DNA of 64,000 bases from Limnomonas spitsbergensis (taxonomy: Eukaryota; Chlorophyta; Chlorophyceae; Chlamydomonadales), in NCBI GenBank assembly GCA_037349105.1, contig JAYJMM010000102.1:2790001-2854000 (forward strand), read 5' to 3'. Both the position numbers and the translations under genes were made by a program. The notes under the pieces are model-generated. The model did not search any database, was not told the DNA's origin, and saw nothing but the letters and a program-made list of their open reading frames with translations. Below, in pieces: positions 19,346 through 29,660 of the stretch (the stretch's first letter is position 1; every line of letters starts with the position of its first letter).

Positions 19346-22300
19346 ATGGCTCAGACAGCGCCTGAAACCCGACCGGCTCGGAGCCATGACGAAGCTGCCC
19401 CGAGCTCTCCTCTCCGGTTGGAAAGCCGCATCAGCGCCACGGAATCCTGTATACTGACGCCCAAGCGCTTCTTCGTGTCGTGGTCCGGCGTCCTGGTCAT
19501 TGCTTACGCAGGATTCCCTCCTGCCCTGGAGGAGCTCAAGGAGCGACTTGCTACCGAGCTAGGATCCCTCCCCAAGGAAAACTCGGGCTCAAAGTGAGGG
19601 CAACTCATAATCCCGCACATTGATGCCCGAATTCTCCCCAATAAAACAAACCGGCTCCCTTGCCAGCCACCTCCATACATGGCTACATCTAAATTGCAAG
19701 TTAGTGCGCTGCTGCTGCGCTTGGCAAGCTTCCATCTTAGTGACCGTACCGTACCGTACCCCATGCACGTCATGGAAGCTGTCATGGCAGATTTAGCCAT
19801 GCCATGCCTTCATTGTGCATGCCATATATGGTCTGGACAACTTTCACTAAGCCTCGCACGTAACAGACTGCAGCGACCAAGAGTGTTTATTTTAGTGTGC
19901 ACCAAGCCACGGTTGGTAGGCTGCTGGACAGCCACCACTGGGCCGATGGGGACCAAACCTGGACCGGCCTATGGCCGGCGGTCCAAGCAGTAGAGCCTCT
20001 GCAGAAGGCCCCCTCGGCCGTGTGCTTTGATTTAGTTGAATTGAATCTGATGCACCCTAATCCCTAAAACCGTTAGGCCGTGCTCAAGGTGAATTGAAGC
20101 TGATGCACCCTAAAATTGATGGGGACTGCGAAACCCCTTATTCTGATATCGCCCTTGCTCTATCCTCTGCACATGTGCCGGCACGTCCTGTGTAGGCCCT
20201 GAAACTGCCACAGCGACAGGTGAAACCCTAGGTAATTATCAGCAGCACTTGGCACTGCAAAGCCTTCTCCTCACATCAATCCACCAGTTTGATTGAATCC
20301 TCCTCCTGGTAACGTTCCTGCCCCTGCTCCGCATAAACAGGTGCACCTGTCCCGGAAAATGCTTAAACCTGAACCATGTATCAAATGGTATGGAGGTCGA
20401 TATTTTCACCGTAGTCTGCAGGTGGCCGAAGGCAACCCTTCCCGTATCTCGTTAATGCTCCTACTCCCACTCTACTTGAAACAGATGGCCAAAGACATCG
20501 CTGGGCTGCCTGGGAGACAAGGCTCGTCTGACCCCTCAGTGCATGGACGTGCTCAACCAAATCTGCAGGCAAGTGCACACTGGCACACTTACTGCATGGA
20601 CGTGCTCAAACAAATCTGGAGCTACCCGTAATTTCACTCTGGCATACATGTTGCATGGACGTGCTGGGCAAGATCTGCAGGCAAGTGCGACCTGGCACAC
20701 ATGCTGCATAAACTTGCATAGCAAAATCTGCTGTCAAGGGCGCACTGGATCACATGTTGCATGGATGTGCATGGCTGAATCTGCAGGCAAGTGCATGCTG
20801 GCACACATATTGCATGGACGTGAAGCATGGTGCAGCGCGCTGCCATGAGCCGCGCCGTGGGCCGCGCTGCGCCGCCCCGCAATGTTGTACAAGATGAATG
20901 CAATGTTGTGCTAGGTTTCTGGCACATGCTCAGGTAAGTAGGCAGCAGAGGACCCCTGCAGATTGCATAGGCAGGCAGCAGGGCTTAATGCTTTATAAAC
21001 AAGCTGGATTTTCATGATTGTAAGATGATTGTGTGATATTATAGGATTGTCTGTATACTATTACAAGATAACTATGAAATCAACGGTTTTTCAGGGGTTG
21101 AAACAATGGTGTGTTTGGTCTTTGGGGGGCGATAGTTTCCCGCAGTTTTCCTGCGGTAGGGCACAGGCTTCATTCTAGTTTGGCTTCGAGATTAGGTTCT
21201 TGGCACCTCTGCGCTCCGAATGGAATCCTGTAAACGAATTGGTGTTTTTCTCTGGAAGTGCGATGGTGACATGGATGCATCATTCACTTTTGCCTTGCCT
21301 CGAAGAAATGGGGCACCTAGGATCAAGGGTCATTTTGCGAATGCAGTGCTGGGCAGCCACCACTAGGGTACCTTTATTGCTTATGCTACATGGACCCCTT
21401 TTATGAGGTTCTGGTGGTGGCTGCGTTAACGATGCAAAAACACCGCTGGGAAGCACAACACCTCTTGGATGCAACAATGCAACACCACCCCTTGATGCAG
21501 GGAGGAGAGTGAGGTGTTTGCGGCTGCAGGCGAGGAGATGGAGATGGTGAGAAGGGTAGGACACCGGGGGTGGGTGGGGGCAGCAGCCGGCTGGATGAGA
21601 AAAGTGATGGAGATTGAGAGGGTTGGAGGGGATATGTGACAGACTGACAGGGGTCAGGTGCAGGTTGGATCTAATTGGTTGCGGACACAATGAAGCTGGA
21701 TCAAAATGGTTATGGATCAAACGTTGCTGGACCGTCATGGTCATGGATCGAACGATGCTGGATCCGAATGGTCACGGATCCAACTGGTAGTGGATCATAA
21801 TGTTTCTAGATCCAAATGGTCACACATCAAACGTTGCTGGATTTAAATGGTCATGGATTAAGATGTTGCAGGACCTAAACGGTGGATCGGCATTTTGCTG
21901 GATCAAAATTGTATTGAGCCCGAACATTGCTGGATTTGCATTTTCCCCCTGGATCCATGGCTCCCTGGCGCTGCAATGAATTCGGTACGAACCTTTCATA
22001 TGCTTACACTCTTTCGCAAGTGGATGTCCATTGTTTCTGACTTTGTCCGCCTCCCTGCTCGCAACGCGTCCTGCAGGCTGTGATGGTGGACGACCTTTCT
22101 GTTGTGGTTTATGAGTGCAGGTGAGCGATGAAGTGTGGAAGACTGGAAGTAAAATGTGGCAGGCCCTGGGGCACACACAATGGTGCATGGGTGCACGTGG
22201 ATGCCCATGCGTAGGAGACAGCCTCAAACATATTCCACATGGTTACGGAGTGCCTGACCTCGGACCTTCCATCCCGTTTACAAAATCCCTGAGAGCCTCA

Positions 22301-25300
22301 CTAAACGCACTCGCCCACTGGGGTCTGGGCTCTCTGTCCTGAAACCTAAAACTAAAAACTGTCAGAGCTCAAATGCTAAGAGAGGCTTGCCTCCTGGACT
22401 TTTCCGTTGAGGCCCGGGCTCTCTGTCGAAATTTGAAACCACAATCTGTTTGAGCTCAAACGCTAACCTTCAACGCTATAGGCTCCGCGATGGTGAGGGG
22501 CTGGCTTTCACATCCTGGCACCTTCTGTGTCTTAATGGTGCCTGGAGAGCCCTGACTCCCCCCTACATGACAAAAACTGTCAGTAACAAAACTCGAAACT
22601 GCAACCCTGTGCTCCTTGTGCCATGCAGATACCTGTGCTGCCTTGTGCCATGCAGATACCTGTGCTGCTTGTGCCATGCAGATACCTGTGCTGCCTTGTG
22701 CCATGCAGATACCTGTGCTGCTTGTGCCATGCAGATACCTGTGCTGCTTGTGCCATGCAGATACCTGTGCTGCCTTGTGCCATGCACATACCTGTGCTGC
22801 CTTGTGCCATGCAGATACCTGTGCTGCCCTGTGCCATGCAGATACCTGTGCTGCCTTGTGCCATGCAGATACCTGTGCTGCCTTGTGCCATGCAGATACC
22901 TGTGCTGCTTGTGCCATGCAGATACCTGTGCTGCTTGTGCCATGCAGATATCTGTGCAGCTTGTGCCATGCAGATACCTGTGCTGCTTGTGCCATGCAGA
23001 TACCTGTGCTGCTTGTGCCATGCAGATACCTGTGCTGCTTGTGCCATGCAGATACCTGTGCTGCCTTGTGCCATGCAGATACCTGTGCTGCTTGTGCCAT
23101 GCAGATACCTGTGCTGTTTGTGCCATGCAGATACCTGTGCTGCTTGTGCCATGCAGATACCTGTGCTGCTTGTGCCATGCAGATACCTGTGCTGCTTGTG
23201 CCATGCAGATACCTGTGCTGCCTGTGCCATGCAGATACCTGTGCTGCCTTGTGCCATGCAGATACCTGTGCTGCTTGTGCCATGCAGATACCTGTGCTGC
23301 TTGTGCCATGCAGATACCTGTGCTGCCTTGTGCCATGCAGATACCTGTGCTGCCTTGTGCCATGCAGATACATGTGCTGCTTGTGCCATGCAGATACCTG
23401 TGCTGCTTGTGCCATGCAGATACCTGTGCTGCCTTGTGCCATGCAGATACCTGTGCTGCTTGTGCCATGCAGATACCTGTGCTGTTTGTGCCATGCAGAT
23501 ACCTGTGCTGCCTTGTGCCATGCAGATACATGTGCTGCTTGTGCCATGCAGATACCTGTGCTGCCTTGTGCCATGCAGATACCTGTGCTGCCTTGTGCCA
23601 TGCAGATACCTGTGCTGCCTTGTGCCATGCAGATACCTGTGCTGCCTTGTGCCATGCAGATACCTGTGCTGCTTGTGCCATGCAGATACCTGTGCTGCTT
23701 GTGCCATGCAGATACCTGTGCTGCCTTGTGCCATGCAGATACCTGTGCTGCTTGTGCCATGCAGATACCTGTGCTGCCTTGTGCCATGCAGATACCTGTG
23801 CTGCCTGTGCCATGCAGATACCTGTGCTGCTTGTGCCATGCAGATACCTGTGCTGTTTGTGCCATGCAGATACCTGTGCTGCTTGTGCCATGCAGATACC
23901 TGTGCTGCTTGTGCCATGCAGATACCTGTGCTGCCTTGTGCCATGCAGAACATGTGCTGCTTGTGCCATGCAGATACCTGTGCTGCCTTGTGCCATGCAG
24001 ATACCTGTGCTGCTTGTGCCATGCAGATACCTGTGCTGCCTTGTGCCATGCAGATACCTGTGCTGCTTGTGCCATGCAGATACCTGTGCTGCCTTGTGCC
24101 ATGCAGATACCTGTGCTGCCTTGTGCCATGCAGATACCTGTGCTGCTTGTGCCATGCAGATACCTGTGCTGCTTGTGCCATGCAGATACCTGTGCTGCCT
24201 TGTGCCATGCAGATACCTGTGCTGCCTGTGCCATGCAGATACCTGTGCTGCCTTGTGCCATGCAGATACCTGTGCTGTTTGTGCCATGCAGATACCTGTG
24301 CTGCTTGTGCCGTGCAGATGCCTGGAGCGGCGCTTGGCCTGCCAGAGGGTGCCGCTCCTTTCCGACAAGAGCCTGGCCCTACCTACTTCCGAGGAGCGGA
24401 CGCGAGTGGCAGCCGTGCTGGAGGAGGGGGAGCTACCGGGATATTGGTTCCAGGCCAGCAGGGACGGCAGCCGGGAGAGCCATTACAGAGGTCAAGGCAG
24501 TGGGGAGGGGAGGAGGGAGGGTAAGGGATGGCAAGGGGGTAGGGGGTAGGGTGAAAAGGGGGGGATAGGAGTGGAGGGGACGGGAGGAGCGGAGATGGCA
24601 GAAGAAGGGGGGGGAGGGGGACTGACGAGGCACAATCATGTAGGTTGCTATATACAATTGTATGAGATGCAGGTGGGGCTTTTTGTTTGAGTTGAGGAGT
24701 CGCCTACTTACGAGTCTATTTTGCGGCTCCAAAGCAACGAGGGGTGTGGGGGCATGAGTGCTCAGATGGCTGCTAAGTAACAAGGGCGCTTGGGTGCTGT
24801 AATGACCGCTGTGCTCTTAAGGGAGGAAAGGTGGGTGCCTGGGTGGTATGGAAGACGTTTGCCACAGGAAATTTTGTCATACATGTAAGGTTGCATTCGG
24901 GGTTTGGAGCTGGATGGGTGGGTCAGGCCCAAAATACGTTCCATTTTTGTAATGAAGAACCAGCAGTATTTCGGCATGTGTCAAAACTCGGTACCTGCCT
25001 CCTTTCAAACTTTTGACCTGAGTTGCTGCGAATCGCAGGGAATGCTTTGGGGGTGACGCTAGTGCATGACCTTAAGTGCTTTGGCGACTGCACAGCACCA
25101 AGCGTGCTTGCAGCGGCCGGCGCCATCAGCGGCCAGGGTCGGCTGGCAGAACCGCAAGGAGGCAGCCTGCATCATTATCAGCAGCCGCTGACACTGGGCT
25201 CATGGGGCTCTGCGATACCAGGTGCAATGGCGATGAATGCACGTTTGGGGGTGGGGCTGGGGCTCTGCGACACCAGGTGCGGTGGCGACCATGTGCGGTG

Positions 25301-25763
25301 GCAAGGAATGCACGGTTGTGACTTGGGGCTGGGGCTCTGCGATACCAGGTGCGGTGGCGAGGAATGCACGGTTGTAAAACTTAATGTAAGACTCTTTGTT
25401 TGGAAAGAAATTCCCCGCCGTTCCTCTGCCCCTGGCAGTTTGCTTGTACCTTTTCCTGCCGCCCCTCTACTCCTGGGAGTTTTTAGCACAGTTCCCTGTT
25501 GCCCCTCTGCCCCTGGTAGTTTTCCAGTACAGGTTATGTTGCCCCTCTGCCCCTGGCAGTTATCCTGCACAGTTCCCAGTCCTCCCCCTGTCCCCCTAAG
25601 AGTTTCCCAGCACATTTCCCTGTCGTCTTCCTGAACGTCTGTATGACGTCCCACAGGTGCCGTACGCTCGTTCAGGGAGCGTGTGGAGCGCGAGCTCCCC
25701 GGCCTGTACACATGGTTTGACGACAGCAGCTTGCATGTGACCGTCAGGGCAGTCATGGGATAG
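19346..25763 (+). CDS. Conserved algal protein, C-terminal LHVT motif
   Basis: Exons placed: 19346-19593 (ATG; phase 2 end), 22077-22120, 24318-24490, 25039-25137 and 25657-25763 (TAG stop). From 22077 onward all phases agree: VVVYEC-R|CLERRL, SRESHYR|GNALGV and AISGQG|AVRSF. One or more exons between 19593 and 22077 are unplaced; a strong CAG|GTAAGT donor at 20,934 may mark one. The protein opens with a disordered stretch, then VSWSGVLVIAYAGFPPALEE and a helix. The C-terminal half has YWFQASRDGSRESHY and ends GLYTWFDDSSLHVTVRAVMG. I recognise this as a multicopy green-algal family of unknown function. The HxT-type motif recalls 2H phosphoesterases, but a second HxT was not seen. Introns are full of tandem repeats. 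It is divergent to the coiled-coil gene. Confidence 0.8.
19905..20030 (-). mobile_element. SINE-like repeat copy
   Basis: Reverse-oriented landmarks: GGGGACCAAACCTGGACCGG, CCGGCGGTCCAAGCAGTAG and GGCCCCCTCGGCCGTG. It sits in intron 1 of the plus-strand gene. Confidence 0.65.
20525..20850. repeat. ~60-bp intronic repeat, 5-6 copies
   Basis: Units share GCATGGACGTGCT, AAATCTGCAGGCAAGTGC and GGCACACATxxTGCAT. It lies in the first large intron of the plus-strand gene. Confidence 0.85.
21655..21955. repeat. ~33-bp intronic repeat, ~9 copies
   Basis: Degenerate units of GATCAAACGTTGCTGGATC and AAATGGTCATGG, upstream of the small exon 22077-22120. Confidence 0.85.
22616..24317 (+). repeat. ~60-copy array of 3' splice-site-like units
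   Basis: Units of 26-28 bp read TTGTGCCATGCAGATACCTG followed by TGCTGC. The array ends exactly at the exon border, where TTGTGCCGTGCAG|ATGCCTG is the real acceptor. Each unit therefore carries a near-copy of the acceptor (CCATGCAG|ATACCTG). Units alternate between CTGCTTG (27 bp) and CTGCCTTG (28 bp) forms. No stop codon interrupts any of the six frames, which gives 540-700-codon ORFs that I do not regard as genes. Confidence 0.97.
25195..25650. repeat. Two short tandem arrays in last intron
   Basis: About 25,200-25,375 holds four units of ~41-63 bp (GGGGCTCTGCGATACCAGG, TGCGGTGGCGA, GGAATGCACG). About 25,415-25,620 holds five units of ~45 bp (GCCCCTCTGCCCCTGGCAG, TTTTCC, CACAGTTCCC). The second is pyrimidine-rich and runs up to the acceptor at 25,656. 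Confidence 0.85.
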
Positions 25764-26640
25764 GTCATAGGGATAAACTGCCTGCTTATTATTCACAGCC
25801 TGCGTTCAGGCATTTTTACGCCTCCTCCCAATCCCAAACAGACAAGTGAGGACTGAGATGTACCCTGCCCAAGTAGTTAGGGCGTATCAAGTGCTTGCAC
25901 CGGTTCACGGGCACATGTCCCATGCATGTGATGCTCTGATGGACTGTAAAAATTTCGCACACGAAAACTTCTCTGGACAGTCCTCATGGGATAGGTTCGA
26001 GATGAGGGAGGAGCCATGGACCACCATTTTTATTCTCAGGCTGATCACGCTTCACTTACCTTCAGCAACAACCTTTATTTTCTTTCCCGTCTTAAATTTA
26101 CCGTCCTTCTCTCAACTTCCCGGTTGGACGCCCATGCGGAAGAGCTTCTTAGCAGGGCCCATCCAGAGGGGTAACGTCATTCACTTGTGTGGACCAGCCG
26201 TCCTGCAGTGCCTGCCCCTACCTGGCCAGTCTGTTTACCTTCCTCCCAACCGATTAGTTGGACGCCCACGTGAACGAGCTTTTTTAGCAGGGCCCAAAGG
26301 CACATCGGAATGTACTTCAGCTACAACCAGGCCTTGGGCCAGGCCGGCCGCGGTGTAGCTGGTGTAGCAGACCCTACATACATCATGCACGCCGCGGGCC
26401 ATGAAGTGACCGAGATGAGTTCTTGTAGGGTGTTAGACCTGTGAATTTTGTACAGTCCAGCGGAGGACATGGTGAGAGACCGGGGTTTGGGTGTTAGGTT
26501 CAGAGTCTGGCTTTTCTCAAATCATCTGACTTAGGGTTAAGGGTTCAAGGTTGTCCCAAACCCTTTGGTGTAGGGGTAGGGTTCTGGTTTCTCTTTACCC
26601 CTTCGGTTCAGGGTTCAGTGTCGTCCAAAACCATTAGGTC
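25764..26640. mobile_element. Fragments of dispersed repeats
   Basis: About 25,870-25,960 matches segments at 57,730-57,800 and, inverted, at 31,575-31,660 (GTATCAAGTGCTTG, GGGCACATGTCCCATGCAT, GATGCTCTGATGGACTG). About 26,110-26,300 holds two LINE-tail-like segments (TGGACGCCCA, AGCAGGGCCCA, GGGGTAACGTCATTCAC). About 26,310-26,365 is a partial SINE-like copy. The remainder to 26,640 has AGGGTTAAGGGTTCA telomere-like words. No gene is seen. Confidence 0.6.
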
Positions 26641-27029
26641 CAGCGTTCATGCTTGTCCATTCTAAGTAGTCTCTTGAGCCACTTTGCACCGGACGAGCAC
26701 CTTCTCAACAGCTTCCCTCCACACCTCACACTTGTGCAGACCAACCTGGTGTATGACATGTTCATTCTGAGTGGCCCCATGGAAAACATCGTGCTAGACA
26801 AGCACCTTGTCAGCACCTTCCCTCCTCACATGCCCACTAATTCGCGTACCAAGTTGGTGTACGACATATTCATTCTGAGCGACCGTGTGACGGTGTGAGC
26901 CACTTCTCCCTGGACGTACACGTTTTCAGCAACTTTGTGTCCGCAGTATCAGCGCTGAACCACTCGGCAGTACCATACCACAACTTCAACCACGTGTGCC
27001 ACGTACTGCACACAACATGGATGGTGAGG

Positions 27030-27295
27030 GCCTCTGCGGATCTCAGAGGGTTATACCGCCCGGCAATACATGGATTGCATGGGGCTTCTTTTATTAAGGA
27101 TAACTGTACTGTCTGGCCGTTCTTGGATTGTGAGTGCCACTGCTAATTTTAGAAGGCTGTAGCGCCTGGCAGTATGTGTTTTGTGGGGCGTTAGATTGTT
27201 CTAGAGCTGTACCGCCTTGTCGTACATTGATAGTGTCAATGCATATTTCAGAGGGTTTGACCACCTGGTGGTACATGGATTGAGATTGCCCTCAC
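27030..27295. repeat. ~65-bp intronic repeat, 3-4 copies
   Basis: Units share TTTCAGAGGGTTxTACCGCC and TGGCAGTACATGGATTG, and lie between PDE remnants. Confidence 0.75.
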
Positions 27296-27539
27296 GTATT
27301 TCCATTCATCAAGTTCTAAAGACATGCCTCCTCTCACTGGCCTCCACCAGCCCGGCTGTGTCAATAACAGTTCTGTGTTGGAGAACCACCATGCAACACT
27401 CACCTGCCTCCTTTCCCTTATGAACCCAAGCCCAACCCTTTGTTTGGTTACATAGCGAGTTGACTCGGTTGTACAATAACAACTCTGTGTTGGAGAACCA
27501 CCACACAGCGCTCACCTTCGAGGTGATGCGGAGGAAGGT

Positions 27540-27675
27540 CTTCATGTTGCTGGTGAGCTCAGGGAATTAGGGGGGTAGTGATTGAAGAGTGATTGAAAAT
27601 ATAAAAATGGGAGCAAGCGGGGTGCGCATGTTGATGGTGTTGCGAAGGTTAAACTGCAAGCTGATGGTGAGCAAG
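27540..27675 (+). repeat. Donor duplication after PDE exon
   Basis: The exon end GTCTTCATGTTGCTG|GTGAGC at 27,552 is echoed by GTGCGCATGTTGATG|GTGTTG (27,636) and AACTGCAAGCTGATG|GTGAGC (27,666). Confidence 0.65.
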
Positions 27676-27820
27676 GAGGTTTACTTGGGGTTTAAATCGG
27701 AGATGCACAAATTGCTAACAAGGTGATAAACTTCACTAACCATGTAATCAACATTTCACCTTCCCCTCCCCTCTACGAGAAACTGTATCAGTACCACGAG
27801 CTACATTTTTAACCCTGAAC

Positions 27821-28503
27821 CTCTTACCCCTTCACCCCAAACCCTTTTCCTCTTAGGATCACCTGGATATATGGATCCGGATCTAAGTAAAACCTAAGAC
27901 CCAACCCTCCTCCCGCCGCCCCTCTCATGACTAGCTCGATCCGAATATGGGTAGAACCTGAAGCCCAATTCCCCCGCCTCTGCCACGACTTGTAGTATCT
28001 GGACACGGATCTGGGTGAACCCTAAAACCCTCCTCCCCTTACACTTGGTCACGACCACTTGGAATTGGATATGCAGAGGCGCCTACGGAAGATCATCATC
28101 AGCTGCATCATGGCGACGGACAGGGTAAACCACAAACATCCATGATGCAGTTGATGATGGTTATCATCTGCATCATGGATGTTTGTGGTTCACCCTGTCC
28201 ATCGCCATGATGCAGTTGATGATGATCTTGCATAGGCGCCTCTGCATATCCAATTCCAAGTGGTCGTGACCAAGTGTAAGGGGAGGAGGGTTTTGGGGTT
28301 CACCCCCATCCGTGTCCAAATACTGTTATTACTGGCAGAGGCGGGGGAATTGGGCTTCAGGTTCAACCCATATCCGGATCGAGCTAGTCATGAGAGGGGC
28401 GGCGGGAGGAGGGTTGGGTCTAAGGGTTTACTTCGGACATGGATCCGGATCCATATATCCAGGTGGTCCTAACAGGAAATGGGTTTAGGGGAGAAGGGGT
28501 AGG
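27821..28503. repeat. Large imperfect inverted repeat (~335-bp arms)
   Basis: The left arm (about 27,821-28,155) and right arm (about 28,161-28,503) are reverse complements over nearly their whole length. Paired landmarks are CACCTGGATATATGGATCCG with its complement near 28,445, GAGGCGCC with GGCGCCTC, and CACTTGGAATTGGATATGC near 28,050 with its complement near 28,240. The innermost arms (CATGATGCAGTTGATGATGG / CATCTGCATCATGG) also contain repeats of one another. The loop is only a few bases, so transcripts could form a ~330-bp duplex. It resembles a foldback element or long-hairpin locus. Confidence 0.92.
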
Positions 28504-29050
28504 CTATGCCGAAGGCACCTACGCCGGATCATCATCATTAGCTGCATCATGACGGCCAGGATCATCCTAGATTGCGGCAACATCACGGCCGCACATTCCT
28601 GGTGCAGCGTGCTCTGCAGTTGGGCCCACCAGCCATGGGCCGGTCAAGGTTTTCTCCCCTATGGCTCAGCGGGGTTCAGGGTTTAGGGCCTTTACCCTGC
28701 TGAACCCTAACCCCTGAACCATAAACCCTGAATTAGGGTTTTCCGGCAGCCGGCCAAGGCTGGTGTGGTGCGCACAGAAGCAGACACTGATTTTTGGCCC
28801 TCTTGGCATGCGACTTGCTGTTCAAGCAAACTACGCGTAACCCTTTCACTGCCCAATCAAGATCCCTAAACCGTAAAACCTGCCACCAACGGTGCGCCCC
28901 CTTGTCATTCATGATATGATGCGCAATAAGCCAAAACCCAGCGTACGCTGAAACCTATAGCTGCCATGCACCCTGTAACATAAAACCTGGTAATGTGGTC
29001 CCTACTAATGCCCTTCAGGTAACCCTTAACTTCCATAATCCTTATCACAA
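28504..29050. other. Intron-like sequence with telomere-like words
   Basis: Contains ACCCTGCTGAACCCTAACCC and GTTCAGGGTTTAGGG (28,675-28,740), a partial SINE-like end (GGGCCGGTCAAGGTTTTCTC, 28,617-28,665) and a shorter fragment resembling the inverted-repeat arm (GGATCATCATCATTAGCTGC, ~28,525). No coding is seen before the exon at 29,057. Confidence 0.5.
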
Positions 29051-29660
29051 TCCCAGGTGCGCCCGTTCGACGTGAACGATGTGATGCGCAACCGTATTCA
29101 CCACGAGTTTGAGGTCATGGGGGTGGAGGTGAAGAAGCTCGAGATCCCCGTCACGTTCCCCATTAACACCGAGGACCCGGTCATGTGCGCCCAGGTGTAT
29201 GTGGAAGTGTGGATCGGGTTCATACCTGGGGAAAGAGTGGGGAAGAGGGGGAAGAGGGAGGGGGGAGGGGGGGCTACGGGTGGGGATATGTGTCGTCCTT
29301 GAGATCGACAGCTAAGAGCCAATTAGATGTGCTCATTTGTGTGGACGGCTTCCATACCAGGAATATAAGATTGAAAAGTGTGGGTCGTAAAAACGCTTGA
29401 TTATGAACCCTCTATTGCCCCACATAAGGTGGTTAAATTCCTGAAATACGTGGTGCAGTTCTTAAGGGAGATCCTGATCGCGGCCGCTCACAGATCTCTG
29501 ACCGGAACCCAAACCCTAAAACCTTCACCCTCTTGCCCTCTAGTTGGAGGTCAATCTCCTGGAATATGTCGTGCAGCCCTGTTAGGAGATGCTGGCAGCG
29601 GCGGTCCCTGAGCTTCAGCCGCAGTGGTTCGGATCAATTCTACGCTGCTTTGTGTACACA

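Larger units (their letters stand above)
26645..29660 (+). pseudogene. Decayed cyclic-nucleotide phosphodiesterase
   Basis: Remnants of a class I PDE catalytic domain lie in order: LVYDIFILSD (~26,850), VPYHNFNHVCHVLHT (exon to 27,023, the YHNxxH motif), SELTRLYNNNSVLENHH (exon 27456-27552), HHEFEVMGVEVKKLEIPVTF with INTEDPVMCAQ (exon 29057-29194) and LEVNLLEYVVQPC (from 29,544). This family hydrolyses cAMP/cGMP with two metals held by His/Asp residues. The HDxxHxG exon and the region holding the distal metal-binding Asp were not found. The last exon has an in-frame TAG where the family normally has Trp. Several exons occur twice: a 105-nt repeat at 26,690/26,798, NNSSVLENHH at ~27,365 versus NNNSVLENHH, and VVKFLKYVVQF at ~29,430 versus LEVNLLEYVVQ. 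Pseudogene is the likeliest reading. Confidence 0.7.

Noticed and set aside
20860..20940. Exon of the plus-strand gene ending at the CAG|GTAAGT donor (20,934)
   Set aside because: The donor is excellent, but the required frame has a stop close upstream and no acceptor fits, so it is left unplaced.
22450..24568. Long ORFs (540-700 codons) in all six frames
   Set aside because: They are translations of a stop-free 27/28-bp repeat inside an intron. Composition and simultaneous openness in every frame argue against coding.
5825..28740. Possible chromosome end or telomere from TTTAGGG words
   Set aside because: Words are short, degenerate, in both orientations and interstitial between genes.
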